A stretch of 64,000 bases of DNA from Gamsiella multidivaricata (Eukaryota; Mortierellomycota; Mortierellomycetes; Mortierellales; Mortierellaceae), in contig NW_026251716.1 in the NCBI RefSeq assembly GCF_025024155.1, positions 186,001-250,000 of the forward strand. The letters are read 5' to 3'. Shown piece after piece: positions 37,109 to 49,000 of this stretch. Numbering within the stretch: position 1 is the stretch's first letter; each line of letters opens with the position of its first letter. The notes below the pieces were generated by a model. The model did no database searches and was not told where the DNA came from. It was given only the letters and a program-made list of their open reading frames with translations. Made by a program: the position numbers and the translations under genes.

Positions 37109-39597
37109 ATGGCCACAAGCGGGATGGAGGATCAGTGTAACGGTCATCCCAACGGTCATCCCAACGGTCATCCCAACAACCACATGCGGAGTACCAGTAC
37201 CAGTGCCAACAGCACGACTACAACCACCGTCAAAGACGCCCACGGACTGAAGGCACAACCAAAATCCGTTCAGTTCCAAAATCCGCCCTCGACGACTACC
37301 TTCTACACCACTACATACAAGTCGACTTATACCTCATCAACATGCTGGAAGAGCTCCCCGACATCGACATCATGGACACCCACTGAAGTTATTGTCCACA
37401 GCACAGTGCTGGTCTTGATTCTGCTCCATATCTTGGTGGCGCCTTTTACAAAGGTCGAGGAGAGTTTTAACCTGCAGGCAGCACACGATATCCTCTCATT
37501 TGGAGTCTCAAGCGAAAATATCAAGCAGGTAGGCAATGGTCAATTGGAAACACCAGCTATCTGCCCATCTTTGTGTGCGCAATCAATTATGGACGGAGCA
37601 TGCCATTTTATCTTTTTGTTTTGTCTGTCCGTCTCTTATATATATATGTACGTATACATTTGTTTGTTCAGTATGATCACCTAGAATTCCCTGGAGTGGT
37701 TCCCAGGACATTTGTGGGACCTTTATTGCTGGCAGCCGGAAGTTGGCCCATCATGGCAATCGCGCGTCTTCTCGGACTGGGATCAGAGCTTCCCAAGGGA
37801 CTTCTCGGCCAGATCATTGGTAAGTGCTTTATTTTGACTAATCTGTTGGAATTTTTAAAGATGCAGGCGATCTGCGGAGTGAGTAATTGCTTACGTTTTT
37901 TTTTTTTTTTGTATAACAATTCAAGTCCGCACTGTGCTGGGGGTGTTCACATTCCTGGGATGGCATCAGATGAGCCGCGGGGTCCGACACCAGTTTGGAA
38001 GGACGACTGGTCTCTTGTTTATGATCGTCTCGGGTGTGCAGTTCCACTGGCTGTTCTATGCTGGTAGAACCTTGCCCAATACGTTTGCACTGATTCTTGG
38101 TAAGTGCTAGGGTTATCCGGATGCCTTTTGTCTTACAAAAAAAAAAAAAAAAAAAAAAAAAAGCATTGGTGACGGTCGCGTCCCCTCACATCTTCCTTTC
38201 ATTATGGAGTATATAGTGAATGTGGCATATTCGTACTGGATGCAGGCCTCGTCTCAGACCTCGCGCTTCGTCACTGCACAACGGTTGTTACGGATGATCG
38301 ACTGTCTTGTCTTGAGCACCGTTCTATTCCGCTCCGAGATTTTGCTCCTCATGGGGCCTATCATCCTCCTGGAGCTGGCCATGACGCGCATCCGATTATG
38401 GGAGACAGTGCTGGAGGGCATCAAGGCCGGTGTTGTCAGTCTGGCCATTGCCGTTGCCATCGACTCTTGGTTCTGGAAGCAATGGATGTGGGCTGAGGGA
38501 GCCGTCTTCTGGTTCAATGCTGTGGAGGGCAAGTCGGTGGCGTGGGGCGTTTCCCCCTGGTATACGTATTTCACGACATTGTTGCCAAAGATTTCGGGAT
38601 TGGCGCTGCCGTTGGCATTGGGAGCGGTAGTGATTGAGCCGAGGTTCCGAAGATATATGTTACCGGCGGGAATCTTTGTAGGACTGTATTCGTTCTTGGG
38701 GCATAAGGAATGGCGATTCGTGATATATGTCGTGCCGATCCTGAACTTGGGTGCTGCCGTTACACTTTCGTGGATGTAAGTTTACTTTTGACTGTTTGAT
38801 GGCGTAAGTGACTCGAACTCTATTCAGAATGCCAACATCGTTTTATATATACGCATGTATATCTGTCGATTTAGTGTCAAGCGCAAGACACTGGCGTATC
38901 GATTGTTGACGGTCGTTCTGTTCGGAGCACTTGGATTGAGTTTCCTGTCGAGTGTGGCGCAGTCGCTAATTTCGAGCCTTAATTACCCTGGTGGACAGGC
39001 CTTGCAGCGTCTCCATGAGCTGGAGCTGCCTCATTTTCATGCAGGTATGTGTAAAAGGAATACGTTTTAGCGACCTTGGGGGATTAAGAAGGCAACAGCA
39101 AGCTAACGAAAAAATAATAATACAAAATCGACTCATGTCATCCCCAAGTAGCGACCGTTCACATTGATGGAGCAGCTGCCGAGACTGGATGCAGTCGTTT
39201 TGGAGAAATCGGAGCTATGGCTACACCGGAACGTCGTTATCCATGGACATATTCCAAGGATGAATCGCATAAGAAACGAAAGGACTATGTACAGTACACG
39301 CATTTGCTGACAGCGACACCGGAGTTGCATAGGCACGATTTTGAGATTCTGGAGCAGGTGGATGGATATGCGGGCATGCAGCGTGTGCCATTGTCACAGA
39401 TCCGAGAGACGTGTCCGAGGGCTGTGGAGAGGTTTTCGGAAAGATTGAGGAAGGCTTCGTTTGTGGACGCGGTGACAAAGAAGGAATTGGGAAAGGTTTG
39501 GGCAGGGTGCAGTCCGTTGCAGGTTAGGATGGAGGGTCGAATATGGATTATGCGAAGATTTGGTGCTGCGGGCCCTGATGGGATGAAATGGACGTAA
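37109..39597 (+). CDS. ALG12: ALG12, dolichyl-P-mannose: Man7GlcNAc2-PP-dolichol alpha-1,6-mannosyltransferase (GT22)
   Basis: 639 residues from six exons: 37109-37528, 37672-37819, 37926-38099, 38217-38775, 38875-39044, 39149-39597. It adds the eighth mannose to the lipid-linked N-glycan precursor in the ER lumen. Evidence: the GT22 signature [17 protein letters not shown] just after the first membrane segment, then [27 protein letters not shown] and [15 protein letters not shown], with multiple hydrophobic spans. The first ~105 residues are a Ser/Thr-rich hydrophilic extension with three NGHP repeats that I do not expect in the family. Start is the first ATG after the pyrimidine-rich leader. 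Intron 3 contains 26 A on the coding strand. A related GT22 (ALG9, GPI10/SMP3) is less likely given the motif set. Confidence 0.93.
38137..38162. repeat. Poly-A homopolymer (26 nt) inside ALG12 intron 3
   Basis: Run of 26 A within the intron 38100-38216, about 55 nt upstream of the acceptor. A purine run is unusual where pyrimidines are common, but the frame across the splice is clear. Confidence 0.95.
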
Positions 39598-40149
39598 AAG
39601 AATAGAGTGCATTTTTTTTTTAATATTTAAATAAATTGATTAATATTGTTCTGCAAGGATTCAATTGCTTGACGAAGATGCACACAAGATGGATGTCAAC
39701 TTGGCCCATGCTTGATGAGCCATTATAGCGCACATATGCTACCAGAAGACCTAAGGCGAGCATGGATGGACAAAAAAGAAAAAAGAAAAAGAAAAAGGCG
39801 TGCTTTGTTTTCCATGCTTACGTTGGACTTTGCGCTTGTAGCCGAGTGCGCGAATCTCAGGTAGGCAGGTACGGCCCAAGACTAGAAATGTGTGGTCGAC
39901 ACCAGTCCGGGTATATTTGTTGCTACACGGTGCTAAACTTTTTAATTTATTGTTTTTCACGCGACTAATGATGGAAACAGTTTTGTGTGTTTTTCAGACG
40001 CGAGAACGTACGTATTATACAATGCACACATCAAACTGACACACCCGAGTTCACACCGCCAGATTGTCATAGATGTAGAATATTACCATCGGTGTAGGGT
40101 GCTGGCGATGCGGCAACAAGGCCTGCCACTGTGGCTAGTCCATATTTCG
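39598..40149. other. ALG12 downstream region, no gene seen
   Basis: AT-rich 3' flank followed by sequence leading into the left, diverged part of repeat copy B. No coding sequence supported. Confidence 0.4.
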
Positions 40150-40342
40150 CATTTTCTGGGGACGCGTTTTGTGGATATGGTCCGCATAGCAATTCCCACA
40201 TTCTCCTCTTTGAGCAGGCAATGCAATGTGGAGAACACGCATGCTTTTCCCAGCATTCCTGTACAAAGCGACCTTCATTGCACGTCCTGTTACGTGAGAT
40301 ACAGTTATACAATGGTTAGATCGTAGACAATAAATGTGCCTC

Positions 40343-40389
<47 letters not shown>

Positions 40390-40700
40390 GAGAGATATAT
40401 CGACGCGGCTGAAAGAAGAGCACAAGCGATACCTGCGCTTGGCCCAATGATGGTCGCCTCGACAGCCAAACCCACAGCCTCTTTGGGAGTGCAGTGCTTG
40501 GGCCACAAATTTAGGCTGTAAACAAAAGAGAGCTCCAATTACATCGAGCATCAAATGCATGGGCCACGTACGCGTGGAGCACACAGGCAGTCAAGGTTTG
40601 GACCACCCTGGTCAGGCAATACCGACCGGAAGGGCCAAAGACGGTGATGGGTCTCATTCCTTGCTCTCCACAGGACACCTTGGTCTGTGTTAGCATGGAG
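40067..40700 (-). pseudogene. Possible spliced small gene or gene remnant at the left edge of copy B
   Basis: On the minus strand, protein-like segments are separated by good splice signals: VSCGEQGMRPITVFGPSGRY onward to TLTACVLHA (about 40690-40577); donor gtacgt; acceptor tttacag; NLWPKHCTPKEAVGLAVEAT onward (about 40516-40438); donor gtatcg; T-run intron; acceptor taacag; then RAMKVALYRNAGKS (about 40283). Equivalent segments exist in copy A (19465-19090), where the first carries a stop (CAA to TAA) and the others differ at many positions. The cysteines are spaced as in small secreted proteins, but I recognise no family, and no start codon is assured. Status (gene or relic) is uncertain. 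Confidence 0.3.
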
Positions 40701-43285
40701 AGCGGCAGGGCTGCTGTTGCTCATTGTCACCTGCCGCGATCCTCATTGCTGATGACTCTAATCCTGGGATCGGGTGGTTTTTTTTTGCGGTTACACTAGG
40801 CTGCGCTGCAGAAGAGGCAGCAGAGTGTCAACGGTGCGGCTTTATTAGCTCCCCATGGGTGCTGTTACTTGTAGCATTCTTTCTGGGGCATTTGCTGATG
40901 TGCGTTACAAGGCTTGTACCAGTTTGCCACCTGCTGGTTGCTGCACTAGGTGATATTCCTTTATTTGATCCAGGCACAGGAGCATTAAACTATGGATCGT
41001 ACATCAGCTATTGAAGGATCCATTCAACAAGGAATGTTTCGAACTGGATAGTTTGGTCCGAGCAGATCAGGGTCGCTTTAGTATGTCTTTACCGACCACT
41101 GCCTACAAGCGTGCTGCTATGAAAGAGTACCATTGTCTCCACTGTGCGTGTCTACGTCCTTTCTCTCGCTCTTCTTCCTTGCTGTTACCATTCCTTATTC
41201 TTGTCTCGTTTTGGGAGCAGCATCGTCCACTAGCGTTGCTGCGATCGATGCTGGGTGTGTCTCTGGATGCATCTCCGCAGGGGTATCTGCGCGAGTGCCT
41301 GTTCTGGAGGGTGGATTTCATTATGTGGATGGACTGGCCGCAATGCACTCGTCCGTAAATGGCTCTAGCTGATGGTGGCGCTGATGGTGGCGCTGACTGC
41401 ATATAAACCGGCGGCTGTACCTCACTCTTTTCTTTTCTTTTCTCTTCTTTTCTCCAGGTCACTGCTTCACGTCAAGGTAAGTACTAACATCCAGCTCCAC
41501 TCTCTCCACTCCTCTCTTCACACCTCCACCATATATGCTCCCACTCTTTGCACCTGCACTTTTCGAGCCTCCACTCTTCCACTCTTTGCACCTGCACTCT
41601 CCGCGTCTTCACTCTTTGCACCTGCACTCTGATATCGCCGCTCACCTCTCCACTGTCCTCTCTCTCTTTGTGTGCTGTTCGGTCTCGTTCCTCTCTCTTA
41701 TATCCTCTCTCTCTATCTCTGTCGCTCTCCCTTCCCTTCTTCCCACCTTTCGCAGAGCTTTCTTGGACTTTGTACACCGCAGAGTCAGCCGTACAAGCAC
41801 ACTTGCGGGGTTCCCTGTTTTTTTTGTTTTGTTCGTTTTTTTTTTTTCCCCGTATTTTTTTTTCCGTATTCTTTTCTAGTTTTTTTTGTTCATCACCGGG
41901 ACGAAGAACACGAAAAAGCTACGAAAATGAAATCGAAAAACAAAAATTCAAGGATGAACAGCCCCATTTCTGAGGCCTAAGGTCAGTAGTGGTTGGCAAA
42001 GAGCGGGCCCCCCTCTTTTGCGATTTCTTTGTGCAGCAGTTCCCCTCTGAATAACACTGAGTCTTGCACATTCTGCTCTGCGCTTGACGAGGCGGTTTCT
42101 TGTTGCCAAAGACACCCTGTTAGCTCTAGTGCCAATGATGACCAGGGCCTTATTCTGCGTGATTGGGGGTTACACATGGGTTCGAGGGCTAATAAAAAAG
42201 ATTGGTCAACGGGGGTGCATGGGTTGCTGCGTGAGATCTACTCTTTTTCCCACATTCGTGGTTTTTTGGGGCACCATGGCTTGCAACCTGCTCGAGGTGT
42301 GCCCTGCACGGCCTTGCTCTTCTGAGTAAGACTGACCGATGGCAGGCCGGCTTTCTTCTTTTCCTCTTTTTCCTTTTCTTTTTTTTCTTTTTCTTTCGCT
42401 CTCTTTTTTTTTTCTTCTTTTCCTTCTGCCTAAAAGACCAGAGAAGTAAAATAAAGAGTGAAATAAAATAAAACAAAATAAAATATAACAAAATACAATA
42501 GAATAAAGTGAAGCAAAATAAATAAAGTAAAATGAAGCAGAATAAGACGAAGCGGAATGAAACGAACTAAAATAAAAGAAGCAATATGAAATGGATTTCA
42601 GGAACAGCCATTGTCTTCTCTGATGACTGCCTTGTACGATCGATAACATACTCGCTTTGTACTATATGTGTTGCCAGCGATGTAACTGGGGAATAGGATG
42701 CAGCTCTTTTTGAAGATACTTGATGCACTTGCACGAGTAGCAACAGCAGTATCAGCAGCAGCAGCAGTAGTAGTAGCAGTAGCGGCAGCAGTACATCGAA
42801 GTGTCCGCACTGGTCTCCGTCCAAGCTGGCTATCGGTTTTTTTTCCTTCTTGGCGACAAGTGAGACACTCTGATGACCGGCTGCAGACGTCTTGCGGTGT
42901 CACGCGAGTTCATGCAAGGGATACGCATAACGGTACGTCAATACATGGACGTTGCACAGAAGTGCCGCAGTTCACTGCTGTGATGTATGTCTAGCTGGCG
43001 GTGGTATCTATAGCAGGCCAGTGAGCTGGATATCGGTCTGGAAGAGGATGCACACAGCGATGATTGCATAGGAATTGATAGTTTGGTCCAGGCACAACCC
43101 TGGCGTCATTAGGGACCACTACGCACGTGCATAATGGAGCGAAGAGGCAGCCTTACTAGTTTATGTCTCGTATGGTCATCGACAGCATTGGTCGTTCCAT
43201 CTTTTTTTCTGACCAGTTGGTTCATTTAGTGGTAGTCTCATGCTTGCTTCCTTGCTTGTCGTGGCCAATTAACAGCATACCGATG
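40150..43285. repeat. Dispersed ~3 kb repeat, copy B
   Basis: Same orientation as copy A. The core begins at 40602 and carries the same TATA-like box (41401), 19-bp word triplet (41542, 41580, 41610), C/T and AAAAT tracts and triplet run (42730-42790). Left of the core the match to copy A is weaker and contains a run of 43 A (40344-40386) where copy A has only a mixed A-rich stretch. Similarity to copy A stops near 43285, after which the two flanks differ. Confidence 0.85.
40344..40386. repeat. Poly-A homopolymer (43 nt)
   Basis: Longest homopolymer in the window, present in copy B only. It could be a retroposition tail or a slippage product. Confidence 0.95.
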
Positions 43286-43876
43286 CTTTTCCCGTCGAAG
43301 AAGCATCAACCTTGTTCGATAAGCCTTGTTCAGCTCGTAGGAGCAGCATTCGGAGCGCAACTAGTGTTCAGACACGGTACCGACCTCAATCGCTTCAGCA
43401 CCTCCATGGAGTGTTCCTAGAATCGATGTGCCCCAGAACACCACTATCATGTCGGAGGAGCAAACAAGGCAAGGCGCACTGGGATATTATTTCCGCCCTT
43501 TGTTTATTAAGTTGGGATGCAAGCAGCTGGTTGTAAAGACAGCAGTGAAATTAGCAGCTGAGCTGTCTGGGAGCCAACTCAAGGTGTACGGATCAAACTA
43601 TATGGCCTGTGGCTGTAATACAAGGCGAAGGCAGATACATGCGGACGAGATTTATATTTCCAACAATGCGTAGAGACGTTCTATTGCACCAACGCTGATG
43701 TGTCGCATTGGTGTCCACGATATCTCGAGAGATATTTGATGAGTATCCTGCCTTGCAACATTTAGTTCCAGGTCAGGTCACCGAATGCACTATTGCGCGA
43801 TTCGTCGGAGTTAGTGATGCTGTTAGAAACCTATACTGTGGAGCATTTGATATTACGAACACCGTAACACGAAATA
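43286..43876. other. Unique flank right of repeat copy B
   Basis: Short open stretches with protein-like composition (about 43428-43673 and 43708-43876, plus strand, e.g. KTAVKLAAELSGSQLKVYGS) but no recognisable family or gene model. Possibly further decayed accessory coding DNA. Confidence 0.35.
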
Positions 43877-45818
43877 TCAGCGGTACCTATTGTTCTTATT
43901 CTGAGCAGGAGGGTTCGTTGCTGGGGATTGCGCTGCGCCCGCGATCATATTGAAGAAATCACCGCCCTGAGGAACCGCGTTATTGTTTGCCCCGGCCGGT
44001 CTATTGGATCCACTGTTGGTCTGGACACCACCAAATTCAGTGTTTGATCCCATACCAAAAGAGCCAAATGATGAAGATGTGGAAGGAACCGATGCCTGTT
44101 GCATAGCACCAAAGCCATCGTTGTCACTCCACAGGTTCGGTTGCTGTTGCTGCGGTTGCGATTGTAGTCCAAAGCCAAAAGTGTTCATGTTCTGCTGCTG
44201 ACTAAATTGGGCTGTCTGTTGCTGCTGTTGCTGATGCTGCTGTTGTTGCTGCTGTTGCTGATGCTGCTGTTGTTGCTGCTGTTGCTGTTGCTGCGGTATG
44301 CTAGTAGCGTACCCCATCGAATTACGATTGAATCCTGAAGGCTGGTTTCCATATAACGACATGATAGAAGTCTTCCAGTCGGTATTGCTGGCCTTGGGTT
44401 GTTGTGTTTGGGAGGTACTGGGAGCTGTAGCTGGTGCAGGTTGGCCCTGCGATGGCGCAGGCGCAACTAGCGAGAAGAGATCCTGGGTAGCTGAGTTCTG
44501 TGCAGATTGCTGTAGTTGAGGTGATTGGATGCTGGCCCTCTTAGCCTGTGCTACGGCAGGACTTGTTGGTTCTGGATCGTCTAGACCAAAGAAATCCTGT
44601 TGAGCAGCGGCAATAGGGGCCACTGAAGACGAATGCTGCTGGCCAAATGAAAAAAGATCTGCGCTCTGAACACCACCCAAGACTGAGGTCGGTCGCTTGG
44701 AGACTGAGGAGCGTGTTGGATATGAGGGTGGTGGCGCGATAATTCCGAACGATTCAGAGGATTCTGCAGACCGGTCGTTTGCTCGTGATCGAGAGTGACT
44801 ATTTGGGTTTCCGTACTAGCAATCCGATGAACAATGTAGCAAAGTAAGTCAAAGGTGTTGCTAGATCAGTTAAACATTGCATTTATAACGTTCCCAGTTC
44901 TTTGGTGGCACTCCTTACAAGGTCCATAAGCATGGTTTCGTCAATAGGCCCCAGCTCAGACGGATCGGGCACAGGTCCCTTGTTCGTAAACTGCTTCCAT
45001 TCGTACTTTGACCGGATCCAGGGATCAATCCCAGATGTACTAAAAGTATCAAGTTGGAAATCTGTGTCGTGAGTATTACGATCGCCTCGAACATATCCAT
45101 CGTTCTGCTCCCGGACGTGTAGCCCTGTCTGCGTCAATAACTCTGACCAACTTACTTTTCATTAGGAATGCTGCTCTCGGGCAATCGCGCTTCCCAGTAC
45201 ATGTTCGCCTTTTCGTTGCCCCACTTGATCATGTTCTCCACCTGTTCTGCTGTCCAGTTGTCCAGATCCACTGATTTTACTGCGAGCGCGCGAAAACGAT
45301 GACGATAGGAAAGATCAAAGAGGAGATATTGAGTGAGTCCCTAGGTTTGACTAATGATTGATGCGCCAAGTTTTTTCCTGCTCCTCTACCTGAATCCATG
45401 TAATACCTTTACTGATATGTGTTCCCATTGAGCGGTGTACACCTGAGCATCGGATGCACATGAAGCACCCCAAATTAAAACTACACGTTGAGAGCAAATA
45501 TACTCTGTCAATGTAAGATCCTTCTGAGACAGTGTAACACACGGTTGCGGTGCTTGACACAAGGGGCGAATTTTACCTAGCCCATCGAGGATCTAGTAAG
45601 GATAGGAGGCGATAAGAGACGGCGGTTGATGTTAGTAAATTGATTCAGACACTCAGGCCGTGTCCAGGAGCGACTGATTGAGCGAAGATACGAGTGGTAC
45701 CTTTTTTGCGGCAGTCGACACAAAACTTATTACAGGGCTTCTGAAGCAGCGCCTTCAGGATGCGCGCGTGTTTGTCGGTTGTGGTCTTGTCTGCTGTGCG
45801 AGCACTTCGAGTGGCCAT
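43877..45818 (-). CDS. ArfGAP domain protein (AGE2/SMAP-like)
   Basis: 463 residues from six exons, complement 45701-45818, 45577-45592, 45407-45480, 45156-45279, 44919-45039, 43877-44815. GTPase-activating protein for Arf GTPases in vesicle traffic. The zinc finger is complete (C33, C36, C53, C56, spacing C-x2-C-x16-C-x2-C) with arginine finger R61 in CIRCSGVHRSMGTH. It is followed by the family's KSVDLDNWTAEQV and WIRSKYEWKQF. The C-terminal half is low complexity with a CAG-encoded Gln tract (44205-44298, with His) and DLFSF and DFFGL motifs that could bind clathrin adaptors. Exon 2 is a 16-nt microexon encoding part of DPRWAS; without it the finger is broken. The last donor was chosen as gtaagg at 44918 because it alone keeps the frame. 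Confidence 0.9.
44205..44298 (-). repeat. CAG/CAA triplet tract coding polyglutamine in the ArfGAP
   Basis: About 30 consecutive Gln codons with interspersed His, residues roughly 324-354. Probably length-variable. Confidence 0.9.
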
Positions 45819-46038
45819 GACGGGGAGGGTGGAATGATTGTTAAAGAAGAGGTCTTGGAATGAGAGGAGAATCCATTAGAGGGCACTTCAACTGTAAGTT
45901 GCGCACGGTCGGCGTCACCTGTGGGCGCCAATCATATTCCTCCTTCCATTACCTTGCCACCAATTCTAGCTCTGCAGACTGTCATTACTTTATTCTGTAT
46001 GCGATATGTATCTGAGAAAGGACTGGATGCTGGGCAGC

Positions 46039-49000
46039 TTACGCGCCATTGAACTTGAAGCCCGCGAGCACAGAAGATGGGCTCTTGACGGGCGAGAAAG
46101 ATGCCGCCACACGTGTCTTCTCCAGCTGGCCTCGCGTCTCTTCAAGGGACTCTTCTAGCTCTTCCTCCTCCTGCGTGCCTGGGATCTGGACTGCTGCTGC
46201 TGCATCTTCCTCTCGCATGGCATCCTCCAGAAAGTCGTCCTCATCCATCGGTGCATCCATATCCTTATCTTCATCCTGCTGCTTCTTGAACCGCTTGGCC
46301 TCTGCTGTTACAGAGGACTCCGTTGCCGATTTTTTACTGAACATGTTGAGGGTCTTTTGTCCGCCATTCGTAGAGGACGATGCGCCGTTGGCCTTTCTCT
46401 TCCTCAGCAGATCTTCCTGTCGTGATTGTTTCTCCCTTTCTGCTTTTGTCCTCTGTTCATCCGCTACCAAATAATCTGCGGCCTCAAATACATCTGTTGC
46501 TCGTCGTGTGATTGGCAACGCATTCTTGTCGGACTCCTTCACGATGTTGCCAAACCCTCTAGGCGGACCCATGGCATCCAATCCACTCTTTTTCTTAAAT
46601 GGATTGGCTGCTCCAGAACTGGCTGATGTCGAAACATGACCGCTGATTGCCTTGCTGGTGTTAGTCTCCTTGACGACACGTCGTCCGAATGGATCATTCG
46701 GCTTGACAGGGTCCCTCCGCTGGATTGTTCTTCTCTCCAACTCTTCCTCCTCCTCCCTTGATGATACTCTGTAAGTGCGCTGATCCTTCGCGGTTAGCTC
46801 GGCAAGAACAGGATTGGCCATAATCAGGTCCATCTCCGCATTTGGATCCTTATCTTGCTCCTCCATCATTTTGATCTCCTTGACCTTGTTCATACGCTCC
46901 ATCAAACTGTGGAGATTATGATGATGAGCAATTTTGACCGCGGCATCGATGGATTTCAAGTTGCAAAGCATCGCTGTTAGATCCAGCGCCTTTTGTGTTC
47001 GATCAGCTTTGCAAGCTAACTGTAAAGAGAGGACAGAATATTAGTTGTCTCTTGTGGTGACAGCGACGAATTTTGTACTATCGGTGTAACATGCCGAGCC
47101 AACTTACATCGATCATCTGGAGAGCCAGCTTGTCCATTTCGAGCTCCTTCTTCGCCACAACGTTGTCGGTGCGTTCAAAGGACATGGCTATCTTTTCGTC
47201 CTTGCTAAGTCCAGATAGAATCTTTTGACGGAGCCATCCTTCCTCATGTTTCCCAGCCACAGTATCTTGATAGAGAGTGGGCATCCTCAGCGATAGCTCC
47301 GACACAATGGGCTTCGGGAACACTGGTTCAAACTCTCCTTTCTATTTTAGTGGAACTTCGAGTTAGCATAAGACGCCAGCAGAACCAAGCAGTATCTGGA
47401 GATTAATATGAAAGTCCTAGCGCTTACTCTGCACTTGACACAAGTCAATGTCTGATCTGTAAAGCCGATCGGCCAATAATGGGGACGGATATCCGATTCG
47501 GCATCTATCAAGGTGCCGTCCAAAATGGGTGTCCATTGTCCCTGATCGACTCGGCGATAGTAATTGAGAATATACAACACACCCCTGTCGTTATAGAAGG
47601 CGGGAATACCACCTTCTGAGAAGCCCAGCCATGTAATAAAAGTGTCGTCTGCGACTGGAACCGCGCCCTGTTGTATCCGCTGACCAGTCTCGACATTATA
47701 GATGACATATCCCAGGTTTTGTGACCCTAAAGCGATCGTAAAATACCATAATGTTAAGCATGTAGGTATAAGTAGAGCAATTACTCTTGTTCAGCCAGAA
47801 CGCGTTTGGTAGTCGAAATGGTCACCTTCGAAGGGTTCTCCGTGGTTATATACGAGAAGTACCATGTCGTCCTTTCCGGCAGCAGCAATGACAGATCCTA
47901 CGCTAAAAAGCGCTGTCTGAATTCCACTTTGTGAAAACACACGGATGTATCCACGCGATGTTGCCACGATAGCAGACTCGGCATTCAGAGCGATAGCTAT
48001 ACAAATTCGGAATCAAATCCAGTTAGAATATTATAAATGTCCAATGATACATCAATGTCTAAGGCAGCATGTTCAAACGTTCATTTACCTGTTGCGTCCT
48101 CTCCTTCAGGTAAGTAGACCTGCCATTCCGACTTCGTAGCCCAGCTGTCATAAGTCTTGTAAAATACAGTGCTCGAGTTTCCGTCATTCGATGCCGCAGC
48201 AAAAAGGGTTCCAGTTGCCCCTATTGTGTTTTTTTATGGCAAGGTCAGTGGGCTGTGCATTTGCATGTGAATCCATTACTTAAGAATAACGTTTCTGAAT
48301 CTTACCGAGACACGCCATCGAGTAGTGAGAGTTGTCAGTAAAGTGGAAGCCGCGATGGGCGACCCTGTCGTGGAACTCGACAGATACAGTCGCATGTGTG
48401 CCGTGATTGACGCTTGTAATGAGGCCCAGGAGATTGAATGCTACAGAGCGCCTTGAAATCGTGTTAATTTCTTGACTCCCGTCTTAGTATTAACTAGCAA
48501 TATGATCTCCTGACATACCGAGGTATCGTCTGTCATCACGCGCAGCAGTCGATCCTGATTGGAAACGGGGATGCAGTTCCTTGACAGCCTGCGTACTCAA
48601 TCCTGCTTTGTGACCTGATGAGCCTGGTTTCTTTTCTAAGTACGTATTGTTCTCGTCCTCCACGATAAAATCATTCAGCGATTCATTTTCGCTCAAATAG
48701 TCCTGTGCCATTTCTAGGATGATGATTAGATTAGGATTTTGCCCACATCCAACGTTTAATCCAATACGGCAGATAAAGTGTCTGGTAGTAATAGTACCTT
48801 GGTCCTCAATATTAGGGTCTTCTGCAGCGGCATCATCAAAAAGTCCATCCAACGGGTCAGGCTTTGGCACATCGAATGGAGTACCCTTCTCAGAGTCGAT
48901 AACATCGTCCCAGCGAGACAGCTCTCCCGCTGTGTCAGCCTAATGATGATGATTGCAAGAATGATCTCCAGATAAGAATGCGGATCAAATTTCGGCCAGG

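Noticed and set aside
40067..40710. CFEM-type secreted protein reading of the repeat-edge segments
   Set aside because: Only part of the cysteine pattern fits and the N-terminal half of a CFEM domain is missing.
44883..45137. Longer exon 5 of the ArfGAP reaching back to 45137
   Set aside because: None of its upstream acceptors restores the frame from exon 4, whereas the acceptor at 45040 does and gives the expected family sequence.
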